From NCBI GenBank assembly GCA_002730555.1, contig PCAM01000006.1:1-64000 (forward strand): DNA of 64,000 nucleotides, read 5' to 3'. The DNA is from Chloroflexota bacterium (GTDB lineage Bacteria; Chloroflexota; Dehalococcoidia; Lucifugimonadales; Lucifugimonadaceae). The position numbers and the translations under genes were made by a program. The notes below the pieces were generated by a model. That model worked only from the letters and a program-made list of their open reading frames with translations. It made no database searches and was not told the DNA's origin. Shown in pieces: positions 53,305 through 62,952 of the stretch (the first letter of the stretch is position 1; every line of letters begins with the position of its first letter).

Positions 53305-54336
53305 TCAGGCTGATATCGGTTTTGTCACTACGGCAGACCTCGCTCCGTGGGTCCACGTGGGAACGATCTGGCTCCATGCGCCGCCCCCGCCCCCGGCGAC
53401 GACGGTGATCAGTGAACCCGGAGAATCAAGTGCGCTGACGAGTTCGGGCCCGCCCGTTTCGGCCTCCGGAACCGGCCGGCCTGCGGCGGCCCAGTCCGAA
53501 ACGGAACGGCGAGCGTTACCGTGCAAATATTCTCCGACCTGTCCTTTTTCCCAACCGGCGTCCCGGAAATGCTCCAGATGCTCCGGGCAGAGCACGATGA
53601 GCACCTCCTTCATGAGCGGCCCCATGGCGAACAGAGAATCGACGAACGCGTCCAGTATTCGTTCCGGGCTGTCGTCGTGGTGCTGTCCAACCTGGAATGG
53701 GCCGAGCCCGGCGGCGACCGTAACTGCGTTTCCGCCGGCCGGCTGACCGCGCGTCACGTGCACAGGCTCCCAGGGGGACAATTCTTCGTTTTCGGCGACG
53801 CACCAGGCATACTTGCCGGGGTGGCCCACGGTGGCTTTGTCGAGGTCTCCCGCCCGTGTGCCGAGCACGTTGATAATGATGAGCCGGATCGCCCGCCCTA
53901 TCGAGGCGTTCGCCCGGTTGCCCGGTCCGAAGATCGAGACCCCGGAATTCATACCCAGCTCTCCGGCTATCGGGCCGTTAACGATCAACAGCACCGCGGC
54001 GCCCATCGTGCTGACCGATATCCCGTGCAACCCGAACTCCGGTGCTGTGATGGCATCTATCGCCGCCGCCAGCACCGGCATGTACTCGGGCCGGCACCCC
54101 GCCATAACGGCATTTATGGCCGCCTTTTCGGCGGTGATCACCGCACCCTTGGTCGGCTCAACGCCCAGGACCGTATCCGGAGCGGTATTCAGCGTCTCCA
54201 CGAAGCGCGCTACTAACGGTTCCGTCGGTGGCACGATTGGCAACCCGTCCGTCCAGCCGCGCTCCGCATACAACTCGATCGCCTGTATGGCGTCATCGAC
54301 CTCGATGACGTCCGAGGTGAATAACATTTCGGTCAA
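53305..54336 (-). CDS. Conserved protein of unknown function, operon partner of the UGSC selenoprotein
   Basis: This 343-residue, soluble-looking protein has a strongly patterned N-terminus (ELYAERGWTDGLPIVPPTE), Gly-rich loops (GPIAGELGMNSGVSIFGPGNRANASIGRAIRL) and several Cys residues (GCRPEY, WCVAENEE, LCPEHLEHF). It has no signal peptide or clear helix for membrane insertion. The TTG start has GGAG 7 bases upstream; an ATG three codons later is too far from it. I do not recognise the fold. Because it directly precedes the selenoprotein gene, the two probably work together in one reaction. Confidence 0.82.
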   Translation of the reverse strand: MTEMLFTSDVIEVDDAIQAIELYAERGWTDGLPIVPPTEPLVARFVETLNTAPDTVLGVEPTKGAVITAEKAAINAVMAGCRPEYMPVLAAAIDAITAPEFGLHGISVSTMGAAVLLIVNGPIAGELGMNSGVSIFGPGNRANASIGRAIRLIIINVLGTRAGDLDKATVGHPGKYAWCVAENEELSPWEPVHVTRGQPAGGNAVTVAAGLGPFQVGQHHDDSPERILDAFVDSLFAMGPLMKEVLIVLCPEHLEHFRDAGWEKGQVGEYLHGNARRSVSDWAAAGRPVPEAETGGPELVSALDSPGSLITVVAGGGGGAWSQIVPTWTHGARSAVVTKPISA

Positions 54337-54712
54337 GAAGCAACTCCGATATCTGTCGAGACTGTCGGCCGATCCCGCGTTCGGTCTACCCGGTCACGGC
54401 AGCGTACGTCTGCGACGCGTGGTCGGCAACCGACATCGCAGTCTGAACGTAACGCCCTCCCGGAAGTCGTAATTTCATCAAAAACCGTGTTTCGTGCGCA
54501 TAGAACGTTCCACACGGTTCCGGTTATGAACATGCCTGCGCTGAGAGTGACGGCTTGCCGAACCTTGAACCGGACCCTGGCACAGGAAGGTCAGGTGGAT
54601 CGAAGGCGACCATCGGTGAGTGACGACGTGATCGGCTTGTAACAAAGCCGTAATAGGACCGTGAATATATTTCATCAATGGCCGATTACTCTCGGCATTA
54701 GGGGGAACCAAA
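54337..54712. other. Intergenic space upstream of the UGSC operon
   Basis: The space separates two divergent genes and should hold both promoters. The stretch from 54480 to 54700 is less GC-rich than the rest. I see no gene or repeat that I can support. Confidence 0.4.
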
Positions 54713-54916
54713 ATGATCTTGCACAAAGGCTGCCCACGCTGTCGCGGCGACGTGATGGTAGACAGCGACCTATACGGTACTTTCGTTAAGTGCATCCAGT
54801 GCAGCCGTACTAAGCACGTCAAGAAAGAATCATCGATCGAGGACCTGACTCGCAGGCGCTATCCACGGCTGCCCAGCCAGCAGAGCCCGGGGAAAGCCGG
54901 TCCGATCGCCGTTTAA
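54713..54916 (+). CDS. Small zinc-ribbon protein
   Basis: This 67-residue protein has C7-x-x-C10 and C27-x-x-C30, a zinc-ribbon knuckle pair, followed by a basic tail (RTKHVKK, TRRRYPR). It has a good ribosome site (GGGGGAACC) before the ATG. Such short ribbons often bind nucleic acid or other proteins. No operon partner is visible. Confidence 0.75.
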   Translation: MILHKGCPRCRGDVMVDSDLYGTFVKCIQCSRTKHVKKESSIEDLTRRRYPRLPSQQSPGKAGPIAV

Positions 54917-55251
54917 ACGCCGTATTTGTCCGGCGTACACCCGGCCGTGACGGTTCACGGGATTCGCGCATCAAAGCAGCGAGAGCCGGAGCCGGATACA
55001 AGCCGATCGATTAAACGTGCCCGGATTTATGGAACAGCCTCCCGAGGCGCACCTGAAGCTGGTCGCCCATCCCCCACCGGTCGAGCCAATTTCGCGTCTC
55101 GACGACCTGTAGTGCTCGATCGCTAACTAACCCCTCTCCCCCGATTCCCGTTTTGCCGCCTTGACCGTGGCGGTCTTTGGCCGTCTACTGTGCGCGCCAT
55201 CGATCAGCCGGTCCGCCGGCTCGGACATCGGATCAGACTGGGGACAACGCT
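54917..55251. other. Intergenic space
   Basis: I see no gene. The sequence lacks the dispersed repeats and any clear hairpin. It probably holds the promoter of the P-loop-like gene. Confidence 0.35.
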
Positions 55252-55932
55252 TTGAAGATCCTGCTCGCCGGATGCGAATACGTCGGAACGACCACCATCT
55301 CCCACAAGCTAAACGACTGGAAGCAATCGGTCATGGGTGAGGGTTTTTCGCTCCTCCACGACCACTCCAAACTCCCACACACGTCCGGCCACCCGGACGA
55401 CACGACCCTTGAAGAGCAACAACAGATCCTCGGCCTCACGCCCAAGCTCAAAGAGATGTACCACCGGTACCACATCTACTACCACGTGCATCACTACCGT
55501 GGCGCAGACGACTTGAGCGTGGGTTTCCACATCGAAGAGGCGATCTACGCCCGCATGTATTACGGCTATGGCCTCGCCGGGGAACAGTTCGACAGGGACG
55601 TGATCACCGGGCAGATCGAGGCGCGTCTCAAGCAGATATCTGAAGACCCCATCGTCGTCGTCCACATGACCGCCACGCCGGACGTGCTGGCACGTCGCAT
55701 GGCGGAACTGAAAGACTCCCCGGAACACACGAACAGCCCGGTGAAGGAGTCCGACATCCCGGCGATCCTGGAGCGGTTCGAAGAGGGCGTCGCACGATCA
55801 ACCATCGGGCCGAAGATCCATGTCGATACCAGCACAGTGTCCCCGGACGAGACCCTGGCCGAAATCGTTGAGGCGTTGCGGCCGCACTTGACCGACTTCG
55901 ACCGCGAGCGCATCGCTGTTCACGGGTTGTAA
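55252..55932 (+). CDS. P-loop NTPase-like protein (nucleotide/deoxynucleoside-kinase-like) with altered Walker A
   Basis: This 226-residue protein opens with strand KILLAG and a loop G7-C-E-Y-V-G12-T-T-T. Kinases of this shape have GxxxxGK[ST], but here Thr stands in place of the Lys. A later IVVVHMTATPDVLARRM segment looks like the lid and base-binding part of deoxynucleoside or thymidylate kinases, and a DTSTVSPDETLAEIVEAL helix ends the fold. A middle region rich in His and Tyr (YHRYHIYYHVHHY) is unusual. The TTG start has GGGGA 7 bases upstream. It may bind but not hydrolyse nucleotides. Confidence 0.75.
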   Translation: MKILLAGCEYVGTTTISHKLNDWKQSVMGEGFSLLHDHSKLPHTSGHPDDTTLEEQQQILGLTPKLKEMYHRYHIYYHVHHYRGADDLSVGFHIEEAIYARMYYGYGLAGEQFDRDVITGQIEARLKQISEDPIVVVHMTATPDVLARRMAELKDSPEHTNSPVKESDIPAILERFEEGVARSTIGPKIHVDTSTVSPDETLAEIVEALRPHLTDFDRERIAVHGL

Positions 55933-55977
55933 GTTCGACAATTCCGACAGCGTTCCGGCACCGCAAAAAGTAGCTCG

Positions 55978-56017
55978 GCGCACACGTTCCGGCCTAAATG
56001 GGCTGTAACGTGTGCGC
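55978..56017. terminator. Hairpin after the P-loop-like gene
   Basis: GCGCACACGTT and AACGTGTGCGC form a perfect 11-pair stem with an 18-base loop. No T run follows, so it may stop transcription weakly or protect the RNA end. Confidence 0.45.
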
Positions 56018-56154
56018 GCGTCCGCTAAGAGTCCCGTCGCCCGGCCCCGTAGAGTTGTCGTTCCAACTCGATGGTCGGCCGACGACGCTGGCCGATTCTT
56101 GAACCCCTTGATCCCGGAATTCAGACGCCCGGGACACACGCCGGGCAGGGCTTT

Positions 56155-59100
56155 ATGCGAGAGCGAGGACAGCTGAAGGCACAGGTATCACTCGGCCTGA
56201 TCGCGCTGTCCACGTTCCTGTTCACGGTTTTACTTGCGGCCGCATGTTCAGGTGGCGGTGACGAAGTGCCAGTGGTGTCGGATCCAACCTCCGTTGCGCT
56301 TCAATCGACGGCGGAACCGTCTCCCTTCCCGCAACAAGCACCTCCGGCGCCCGAGGCCTCCGGCCCGATCCTCGTCGCGCCTCCGCGGGCCGGCGCCTCA
56401 TTGTTCAACGTTCCTGACCGCGATCATTCGATCTCTGGATTCATCGTGGATGCCGCCAACGGCCGACCGCTGAGAGGCGTAAGCGTCCGCGACGGCGAGG
56501 ATGGAGAGTACGGGATATCCGATGTGTTCGGCTTCTATCGGATAGACGGGCTGGCCCCCGGACGCCACGGTCTCGTAATCTCCGGATACCGGGTGGAACC
56601 TGCCACGGCAGAGATAGACACCGAAACCTGGACCCGGCTGGACCTCTCGGTGAGCGTTGTCGGCGAGCCTTCCAGCAGGCTTGTTTTCGACATCACAGGC
56701 CGCGTAACTGATCGTGATTCCGGCGATCCGACCCCGAATGCCCTGGTTTCCGCCCGGGCGCCAGACGGCGTCATAGAGGCTGTGGTTACGAGGACCGATG
56801 AGTTCGGGGCTTACGTCATCGCCGCCGTGCCACAGGCCGGATACGACCTGTCCGTCGAGGCGCCCGGTTACCCCGTCTTCGCGGAACATGTGGACGTTTC
56901 GGGCGACATGGACTGGGAGGTTTTTCTCAGGGCGACGCCTTCCCGGATAACCGGCCAGGTAACCGGGGATGGACCGAACGGGACGAGACCGCCCCCCGGC
57001 GCGGTCGTGAGGGCGCTCAGCCTAGGCGGCGGCGCCCCCGAGCCGGGACTTGCCAGGCGCTCCGTCGCCGCCTCCGGGATCGGTCCAGACGGCGTGTATT
57101 CGCTGGAAGATTTGCCGCCCGGTGAATATCGAGTAGAGGCGGCAGCGCCCGGCTACTTGACGACGGCAACGTCGATAGTTCTCACGGGCGACCGGGAACC
57201 CGTGCAGGATTTCGATCTGGCTCTGGACGGCGCGTCGCTGAACGTAGATCTGTTTTCATCAACGTATGGCGGCATCGCTCTCAGCGGGATGGGCGTGCGG
57301 ATCCAGGGGATCGGCGGTACGCCGGCGGAGGGCGTCCTGATAGATGCCACCACCGGTCTGGACGGTTCTGTGTTGGTGGACGGGTTGCCGGCCGGGATGT
57401 ACGACGTGTGGACCCCAGCCCCGAGGCTCGTCTCCGGTGTCAACGGCGCCGATCTGTACCCAGCCCAGAAAACGTTGCAACTCGCCCCGGGAGAGTCGAT
57501 CACACTCAACGCGGACCTCCCCGCTGTCCCGGGAGACGTACACGGCTTCGTCCGTGCCGGAGATCTCGCCGGAGGTACCCGGCTCGAAACTTCCCTGCGG
57601 GACGCGTCGGACTCGTCGACAAATAACGTGCACGAGTCGTTCGCCTACCTGCCGGTCCAGCTGCCCGGCGCCCTGGTGTCGATAACGGCTGCGCATTTCG
57701 GGAACCGGAGTTTTACGCCCCCTGTGACTTCGGTTGAGTCGGACGGGTACGGCAATTTTGTCCTCCCTCTGCCCCCGGGCAGTTACACGATCGAGGTCAC
57801 GGCCGCCGGCCACCTGGCGGTGACGACCGAAATCACTGTCGGGTCGTCCCCTGTGACAAACGATTTCCGGCTCGCCCGGGCCACAACCGCTCTTGTCGGA
57901 CGGGTCGATGGAACGATGATCCACGATCTGACGCACCTCACCGAGGCTGCGTTCGCCGTGGCGCAGGCCAACGTCACCTTGCGGAACGGGGACCTCGTGT
58001 ATTCCGCCCTGACCGACAACCGGGGGGTGTTCGCCATAGAAGATCTCCCGTTAACGATCGTCGACGGCGCCACTGTCGCTACCGAGTACGTGCTGCAAAT
58101 CACCCACCCGGATTACATGCCACTCACCGAACCATTGGATCTGACCGCCGCCGAAGGGTCATTCCGGATCGTACGTCAATTCCCGGCCCCGGCCACCGGA
58201 GGGTTCCTCGATATCACGATCGCCGTCACGGACAAGAACGGAGTCAAGACGGCCGCAATCGGCACGCTGGAGAACATCCAGCATCTCCGTACGATGGATG
58301 TGTACGACGCGAGCTTCCTGAAAACCGACGATACTATCGAGATACCGAACCTGATATCGATCCGCGCCCGGCCGGGTGAGTACCGCGCACGGATATGCCC
58401 GGACACGCCCGGTGAACTCGGATGCTTCGACCATTTTTGGACGAGCAAGAACGGAACCGTGGACTCTCTGGACCTGTCGTTGAACTGTGGGGAGTCTATT
58501 CGGCTGGTGGAGTGCAGTCTTGACGGTGGCATCGGCGCCACCGAGGCCGGGCACATCCAGGCCACAGGTTTCATCTACAGCGCGTCCACGGGCGGACCAA
58601 TCGTTGACGGACGGGTGACGGTGGAGCTCAACGTCGTCACCGAATACTGCGGCGAGACATGTACCGGACTCGTCCGCGAGTTTGCCGCCACCGGTCCAAC
58701 GGGCCCCAACGGCCGTTATCAGCTGGAATTCCAGATACCGTCGACCAACGGTGGCGCGAACCTTGTCGGGTGGTCGTGGGGCGGCACAGACCGCGTCTTC
58801 ACCGTGACCAGCCCCGGATACGAGGCGATCGTGGATAACGACGATCCCACAGGGTCGGCGCGCCTGTTCAACGGCACGCAGGATTTCTACCTGACGCCAT
58901 CCGGTGGGTTGAACATCCTCGTCGTAAGTGCGTCCTCTGAGGGGGCACCCGTATCGGGCATCGATACAGGTCTTGGGATTCCGGTGGACGGCCCGGAGGA
59001 TCGAGCGGTAGTGACCCTCTCACCGCTCGGCGCCGAGCTTGGAACGGGCTCGAGTGGCGTGGTGTCTTTCAAAGTTCCCGAGGGGAACGCGAACACAATC

Positions 59101-61740
59101 GTGAACGCGCCCGGACACTACCCGTATTCGGCATCGGTTCTTGTTCCCGACACCAGCGAAGATGAGGCCGTAGACGCCCGATTTACCTTCCAGATAGAGG
59201 AAATTCCGCCGCCACGAGTTCAGGCTAACTCGCTCCAGATAACGGGGGTGTCAGATGGGAGCGCGTTAAAGGGTTACGTGCTGCGGGGGATATCTTCATC
59301 GGCCACAAGCGCGCTCTGGGAAGTACGTGTCGACCGGAACGGCGAAAGGCCGCTGCGCGAGAACTTTGAAGACCCGATCAAGACCGTAGACCTCGTTGTA
59401 GATGTATCGGAGTCCTGCCCCGGCGCCCCGAACCGTGATGGGGCAGGGAGGACGCTCCACCTCCGTGGCACGCTCCTTTCGGGAAGCTCCATCGGGGTCG
59501 GAACCTGGGGAGGGACGTTCGATATCGCAGACCTCCCCTGTGGTGCGCTGGGATGGAGGATCGAAGCCCGGACATCCCGCTCCATCGCTAGGCTCGGATT
59601 TGACTGGCCGTTGTGGCCCGCAGACCAACGTTACCCGCTCTCACTGCTGACCGATCTGGGTGGGGCTTCGACGACACCGTCCATCGCCCCGGTCGTGGGC
59701 TCGGTAGGAAACGAGTTGAATTTCGATGTGAAGCCGGGCTCGCTGCGGGTCACACATGACGGTGAATACTTGAGGTACGAGATACCGGACATCATCATCA
59801 CGTCCGATTTCGGCCCTCCGGCAACAAATGGAAGACTGCTGGGAGAGTTGGCCGGAACCGGGCATCCTCTGAGCGCCCTCCAATCGGTGAGCTCCACGGC
59901 CGTTCTGGACGGCCAGACAGGGCTGTTTGCGCTTCAGCCTTCAACGTCCTCCGAGCCAGCGCCCTATGCCATCACGGCGACGGGCCTCATCAGCCTGGAC
60001 AGCGCCGTGATCCCTGCATCTGACGCTGGTTCAGAGAGCCCGGACAGCTGGGGCGAGAAGATGAGCGCCATATTGAACGAGGCACGGATCCATTTCCTGG
60101 AATCCACATACCTGCCGGACCCGTTGCGGGCAGCTATCGACGGCCTCGCTACCCCGGGTATCGACGGCGTCGTAATTGAAGACGTGTTTGTGGACGCCAC
60201 CTGGACGCTTGCGTCGCCACCGGAACCGGGAGAACCGCCCCCCTTTGTCGGGGAACGCAGGGTGGTCGCGGGTACCCGCTTCGAGATCGTTTCGGTATCG
60301 CAGTTTGAGTTCGCGACATCGGTCATGAGTCACCTCACCGTCGATGGCCAACTGGACTCCCGGTCCGTGGCGACGTTTGCCGACACTGACAGTAGCGGAT
60401 CGTTGCGCCAGGACGATACGGTCGCGACCGGCGGTGTTAAGACTTCGAGCGAACTCTGGTCGGTCTGGGTTGCAAACCGTGAGAACGCCGACTTTACGTT
60501 CTTCGATCGGGACGGGAGCTCGGACAGCATTGCCCGCTCATCTGTGATCGAGGGCGAGCCGGCATGGACTGCGAGCCCCACGTCGGCGCTTGTCCCACCC
60601 GGTTCGGGTAATGCACCGGAGGTAGTGGCCGGGGGTGGCCTACCACGGGCGTCGATATCGGCGGGCCGCAACTCAAATGGACAGATCCTCATCTCTGCGG
60701 TCTCGATTCCCGGTGGAGCGGCCAGTCCCGGCGTCAGGAACGTATCTTTGCTCGAATCCTACGGCGACGGGGGCGCGTGGTCGCCTCCATCCTCTGTCCT
60801 CGGCCAGCCGGACGGCATGGTTACCGATACCGCCGTTGCTTTCACGTCAGAGGGCGATACGCTGCTAGTGTGGTCGGTCGTGCCGGACGTGTCGGACGAT
60901 CCCGGCACGCTCATCATTGCGACAACTCAGGCGGAGCTGTTTTTCAGCCGCCAGGATGCCGACTCAGGGGTCTGGTCCAGCCCCGAGGCGGTCACGAGCG
61001 ACAACCGCCCCGACTTCGCCCCGGTGATCGGTTCCGATGGCGAAGGACGCATCATCCTCGCATGGGCACGGGATATGGACGGAAACGTTCTGACGGCCGA
61101 CGACATCGTCGTGTTCGCTTCCGAGTGGGTCGCCGGGGGTTGGACCGTGCCGATCCCGGTGATGCCTGTGCCGGGCGCCGCCTCCGAGATCTCGATTTCC
61201 CTCGCGTCCGGCATCGCGGTTATCGGCGTTGTCGCCGAGGCGCCGGGATTCGGGCGGGCCATCAATCTCAGCTTCAACAACCTGGGAAGGTGGAGTCCGG
61301 TGAACGTCATCGCCGGTGGGCGACCTGGCCTGAGCGACGTGGCCGTTCTGATGGACGAATCTGGGTTGGCGAGCGTTGCGTGGAACGAGTTGAGACCGGG
61401 CCTGGATGGCTGGCGCATCGTCGCCGTGGAGGCCACATCGGCAGGCGTTCGCGGAGAAACTATCGTCGCCGATGGCGTTGCGGGTTTCGTGGACCTAAAC
61501 ATTGTCCCGTCCCCGGGTTCCCGCTCGGTGACCTGGACCGGCGAAGGCGGTTTTGCGCTGTACAGCAGCCGTTACGAGGTGGAGGGTTGGTCCGCGCACT
61601 CGTTGGTCGAACTTGAGTTCGGGCGCTCGACTCGATTCGTTGCCGTTCCCGGAGAGGGAGGCGACAGTGTCCTCACCTTCCACGAGATGGAAAGCGATGG
61701 TGTGCCGGGCCTGGCCTTCGTCCCCGTCTTGATCCGTTAA
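56155..61740 (+). CDS. Giant multi-domain surface lipoprotein with carboxypeptidase-regulatory-like repeats
   Basis: This 1861-residue protein has a signal peptide with lipobox (LFTVLLAAAC) and a Pro-rich linker. At least four to six CarboxypepD_reg-type beta-sandwich repeats follow between about residues 85 and 960 (ISGFIVDAANGRPLRGVSV, ITGRVTDRDSGDP, FVLPLPPGSYTIEV and others). The last 450 residues hold propeller-like blades with WSSPEAVTSDNRPDFAPV and similar units that resemble sialidase/BNR-type repeats. Six or more cysteines are clustered in the middle. It is most likely exposed on the cell surface for adhesion or polymer binding. The ATG at 56155 starts the signal peptide; the open frame is 28 codons longer. 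Confidence 0.88.
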   Translation: MRERGQLKAQVSLGLIALSTFLFTVLLAAACSGGGDEVPVVSDPTSVALQSTAEPSPFPQQAPPAPEASGPILVAPPRAGASLFNVPDRDHSISGFIVDAANGRPLRGVSVRDGEDGEYGISDVFGFYRIDGLAPGRHGLVISGYRVEPATAEIDTETWTRLDLSVSVVGEPSSRLVFDITGRVTDRDSGDPTPNALVSARAPDGVIEAVVTRTDEFGAYVIAAVPQAGYDLSVEAPGYPVFAEHVDVSGDMDWEVFLRATPSRITGQVTGDGPNGTRPPPGAVVRALSLGGGAPEPGLARRSVAASGIGPDGVYSLEDLPPGEYRVEAAAPGYLTTATSIVLTGDREPVQDFDLALDGASLNVDLFSSTYGGIALSGMGVRIQGIGGTPAEGVLIDATTGLDGSVLVDGLPAGMYDVWTPAPRLVSGVNGADLYPAQKTLQLAPGESITLNADLPAVPGDVHGFVRAGDLAGGTRLETSLRDASDSSTNNVHESFAYLPVQLPGALVSITAAHFGNRSFTPPVTSVESDGYGNFVLPLPPGSYTIEVTAAGHLAVTTEITVGSSPVTNDFRLARATTALVGRVDGTMIHDLTHLTEAAFAVAQANVTLRNGDLVYSALTDNRGVFAIEDLPLTIVDGATVATEYVLQITHPDYMPLTEPLDLTAAEGSFRIVRQFPAPATGGFLDITIAVTDKNGVKTAAIGTLENIQHLRTMDVYDASFLKTDDTIEIPNLISIRARPGEYRARICPDTPGELGCFDHFWTSKNGTVDSLDLSLNCGESIRLVECSLDGGIGATEAGHIQATGFIYSASTGGPIVDGRVTVELNVVTEYCGETCTGLVREFAATGPTGPNGRYQLEFQIPSTNGGANLVGWSWGGTDRVFTVTSPGYEAIVDNDDPTGSARLFNGTQDFYLTPSGGLNILVVSASSEGAPVSGIDTGLGIPVDGPEDRAVVTLSPLGAELGTGSSGVVSFKVPEGNANTIVNAPGHYPYSASVLVPDTSEDEAVDARFTFQIEEIPPPRVQANSLQITGVSDGSALKGYVLRGISSSATSALWEVRVDRNGERPLRENFEDPIKTVDLVVDVSESCPGAPNRDGAGRTLHLRGTLLSGSSIGVGTWGGTFDIADLPCGALGWRIEARTSRSIARLGFDWPLWPADQRYPLSLLTDLGGASTTPSIAPVVGSVGNELNFDVKPGSLRVTHDGEYLRYEIPDIIITSDFGPPATNGRLLGELAGTGHPLSALQSVSSTAVLDGQTGLFALQPSTSSEPAPYAITATGLISLDSAVIPASDAGSESPDSWGEKMSAILNEARIHFLESTYLPDPLRAAIDGLATPGIDGVVIEDVFVDATWTLASPPEPGEPPPFVGERRVVAGTRFEIVSVSQFEFATSVMSHLTVDGQLDSRSVATFADTDSSGSLRQDDTVATGGVKTSSELWSVWVANRENADFTFFDRDGSSDSIARSSVIEGEPAWTASPTSALVPPGSGNAPEVVAGGGLPRASISAGRNSNGQILISAVSIPGGAASPGVRNVSLLESYGDGGAWSPPSSVLGQPDGMVTDTAVAFTSEGDTLLVWSVVPDVSDDPGTLIIATTQAELFFSRQDADSGVWSSPEAVTSDNRPDFAPVIGSDGEGRIILAWARDMDGNVLTADDIVVFASEWVAGGWTVPIPVMPVPGAASEISISLASGIAVIGVVAEAPGFGRAINLSFNNLGRWSPVNVIAGGRPGLSDVAVLMDESGLASVAWNELRPGLDGWRIVAVEATSAGVRGETIVADGVAGFVDLNIVPSPGSRSVTWTGEGGFALYSSRYEVEGWSAHSLVELEFGRSTRFVAVPGEGGDSVLTFHEMESDGVPGLAFVPVLIR

Positions 61741-62039
61741 AGGTCCTCGTCTGGTTGGCCGGAAGCTCCGGGCCACAGAATCTCGCGTAGCGCCCCGATC
61801 GAGCGTCTGAAACAAAGCCCCAGCAACCCGACTCCGAGCAGGGCGTATTCGCCGTCGACGGCGTAGCTGGCCGTGATACCGGAGAGCGGTTCCGTGATCG
61901 CCGGAGCACCTGTCGGGCTGAAAACCGAAGCCGCGACGGTGGCATCCACCTGCAACATGGCCGGGGGTGCGACGAATAGAGTCGCAGAAGCGATGAGTCC
62001 GAACAGTAACAACGCCGGACGTTTGACGTACGAGCGGAT
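61737..62039 (-). CDS. Small exported or membrane protein, ATC start proposed
   Basis: The frame encodes a signal-like or membrane segment (LLLFGLIASATLFVAPPA), a small Thr/Ala-rich part and a second hydrophobic segment (YALLGVGLLGLC) before a basic stop-transfer sequence (FRRS). The conventional start is TTG at 62012, but this removes the basic N-terminus. An ATC at 62037-62039 has GGGAG 5 bases upstream and adds RSYVKRPA, the positive part expected of a signal peptide. The frame overlaps the end of the giant lipoprotein gene by 4 bases. I do not know the function. Confidence 0.45.
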   Translation of the reverse strand: MRSYVKRPALLLFGLIASATLFVAPPAMLQVDATVAASVFSPTGAPAITEPLSGITASYAVDGEYALLGVGLLGLCFRRSIGALREILWPGASGQPDEDL

Positions 62040-62240
62040 GTGATCTCCCTTCCGTTGGGCACAGGCTCCGGCCGCGTGCCGAAGCCCGTTCCGGTAACGG
62101 TATGGCTACACGATCAATCCGACTTCGGGGTTGGGTTCAATTCAGGTATGAAGCTTCCTATGAAAGCGCACACACGGGCATACACGCACGAGGGCCTAAC
62201 TGTTCGCTCAAGATGGCGGGCGTCCCGTTCAGGAGCAGTT

Positions 62241-62750
62241 TTAGTAGTCGCCCGGGTCGTTGTAGCGCCACAGCCGCCAGATATGGTGACCCAACGCCAT
62301 GAAATTCGATAGCAGAGCACCAGCGAGCAGGGACGATCTGATCCCGGCGTGAGTGGGAACCCGGAGCTGCCCGCCGGGAATATGGCCGTACTCGGCGATG
62401 ATCTTTTCGACGCCTTTATCGAACCCGTGGTCGTAACCAAACCACCCGCCGACGAACGCTCCTGTGGTGATCAAAACGAAAGCGACGAACCGGGTTTCCC
62501 ACTCACCGTCCAGTTTCCACCAAGCGGCGGCGGTGCTAAAAGTCACGACGATCGCGATGGTATTGATGACGGTGAAAGTCTGGAAACCCAGTCCGGCGAG
62601 CGGCGGGAAAGATACAGACCAGAACAGGTACCCGACGAACCCGAGCATCAAAGCCGCTAGTAACCCGACAATAGATCGCCCTATCGTCGTGATCAGGAAC
62701 ATGTCCCAGGAGGCCATCAGTGATCCGTTTTCCACCCCATAAGGGGCCAT
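62241..62750 (-). CDS. Four-helix membrane protein of unknown function
   Basis: This 169-residue protein has four hydrophobic segments (near residues 20-45, 53-75, 90-107 and 140-155) and a loop HGFDKGVEKIIAEYGH between helices 3 and 4. No enzyme motif is seen. Two Met codons (1 and 12) are possible starts. It lies alone between the small exported protein gene and the O-antigen-ligase-like gene on the same strand. Confidence 0.7.
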   Translation of the reverse strand: MAPYGVENGSLMASWDMFLITTIGRSIVGLLAALMLGFVGYLFWSVSFPPLAGLGFQTFTVINTIAIVVTFSTAAAWWKLDGEWETRFVAFVLITTGAFVGGWFGYDHGFDKGVEKIIAEYGHIPGGQLRVPTHAGIRSSLLAGALLSNFMALGHHIWRLWRYNDPGDY

Positions 62751-62952
62751 CGTCGTACGGTAGAGCGCTTCAGGGTTTGTCCGGATCTCGCCGGGTTACC
62801 CGGTGAATGAGATTACGCTCGGCCCGGCCGTTATCTCTACTACAAGTTCTTCCGGTTACGATTCTAACTGCGATTCAGGCGGTTTCGGTCGGTAACAACG
62901 CCGAACTCAAATTTCCGATGTTGAACATTGACGGTAGGTCGGGGCCAGGGCC

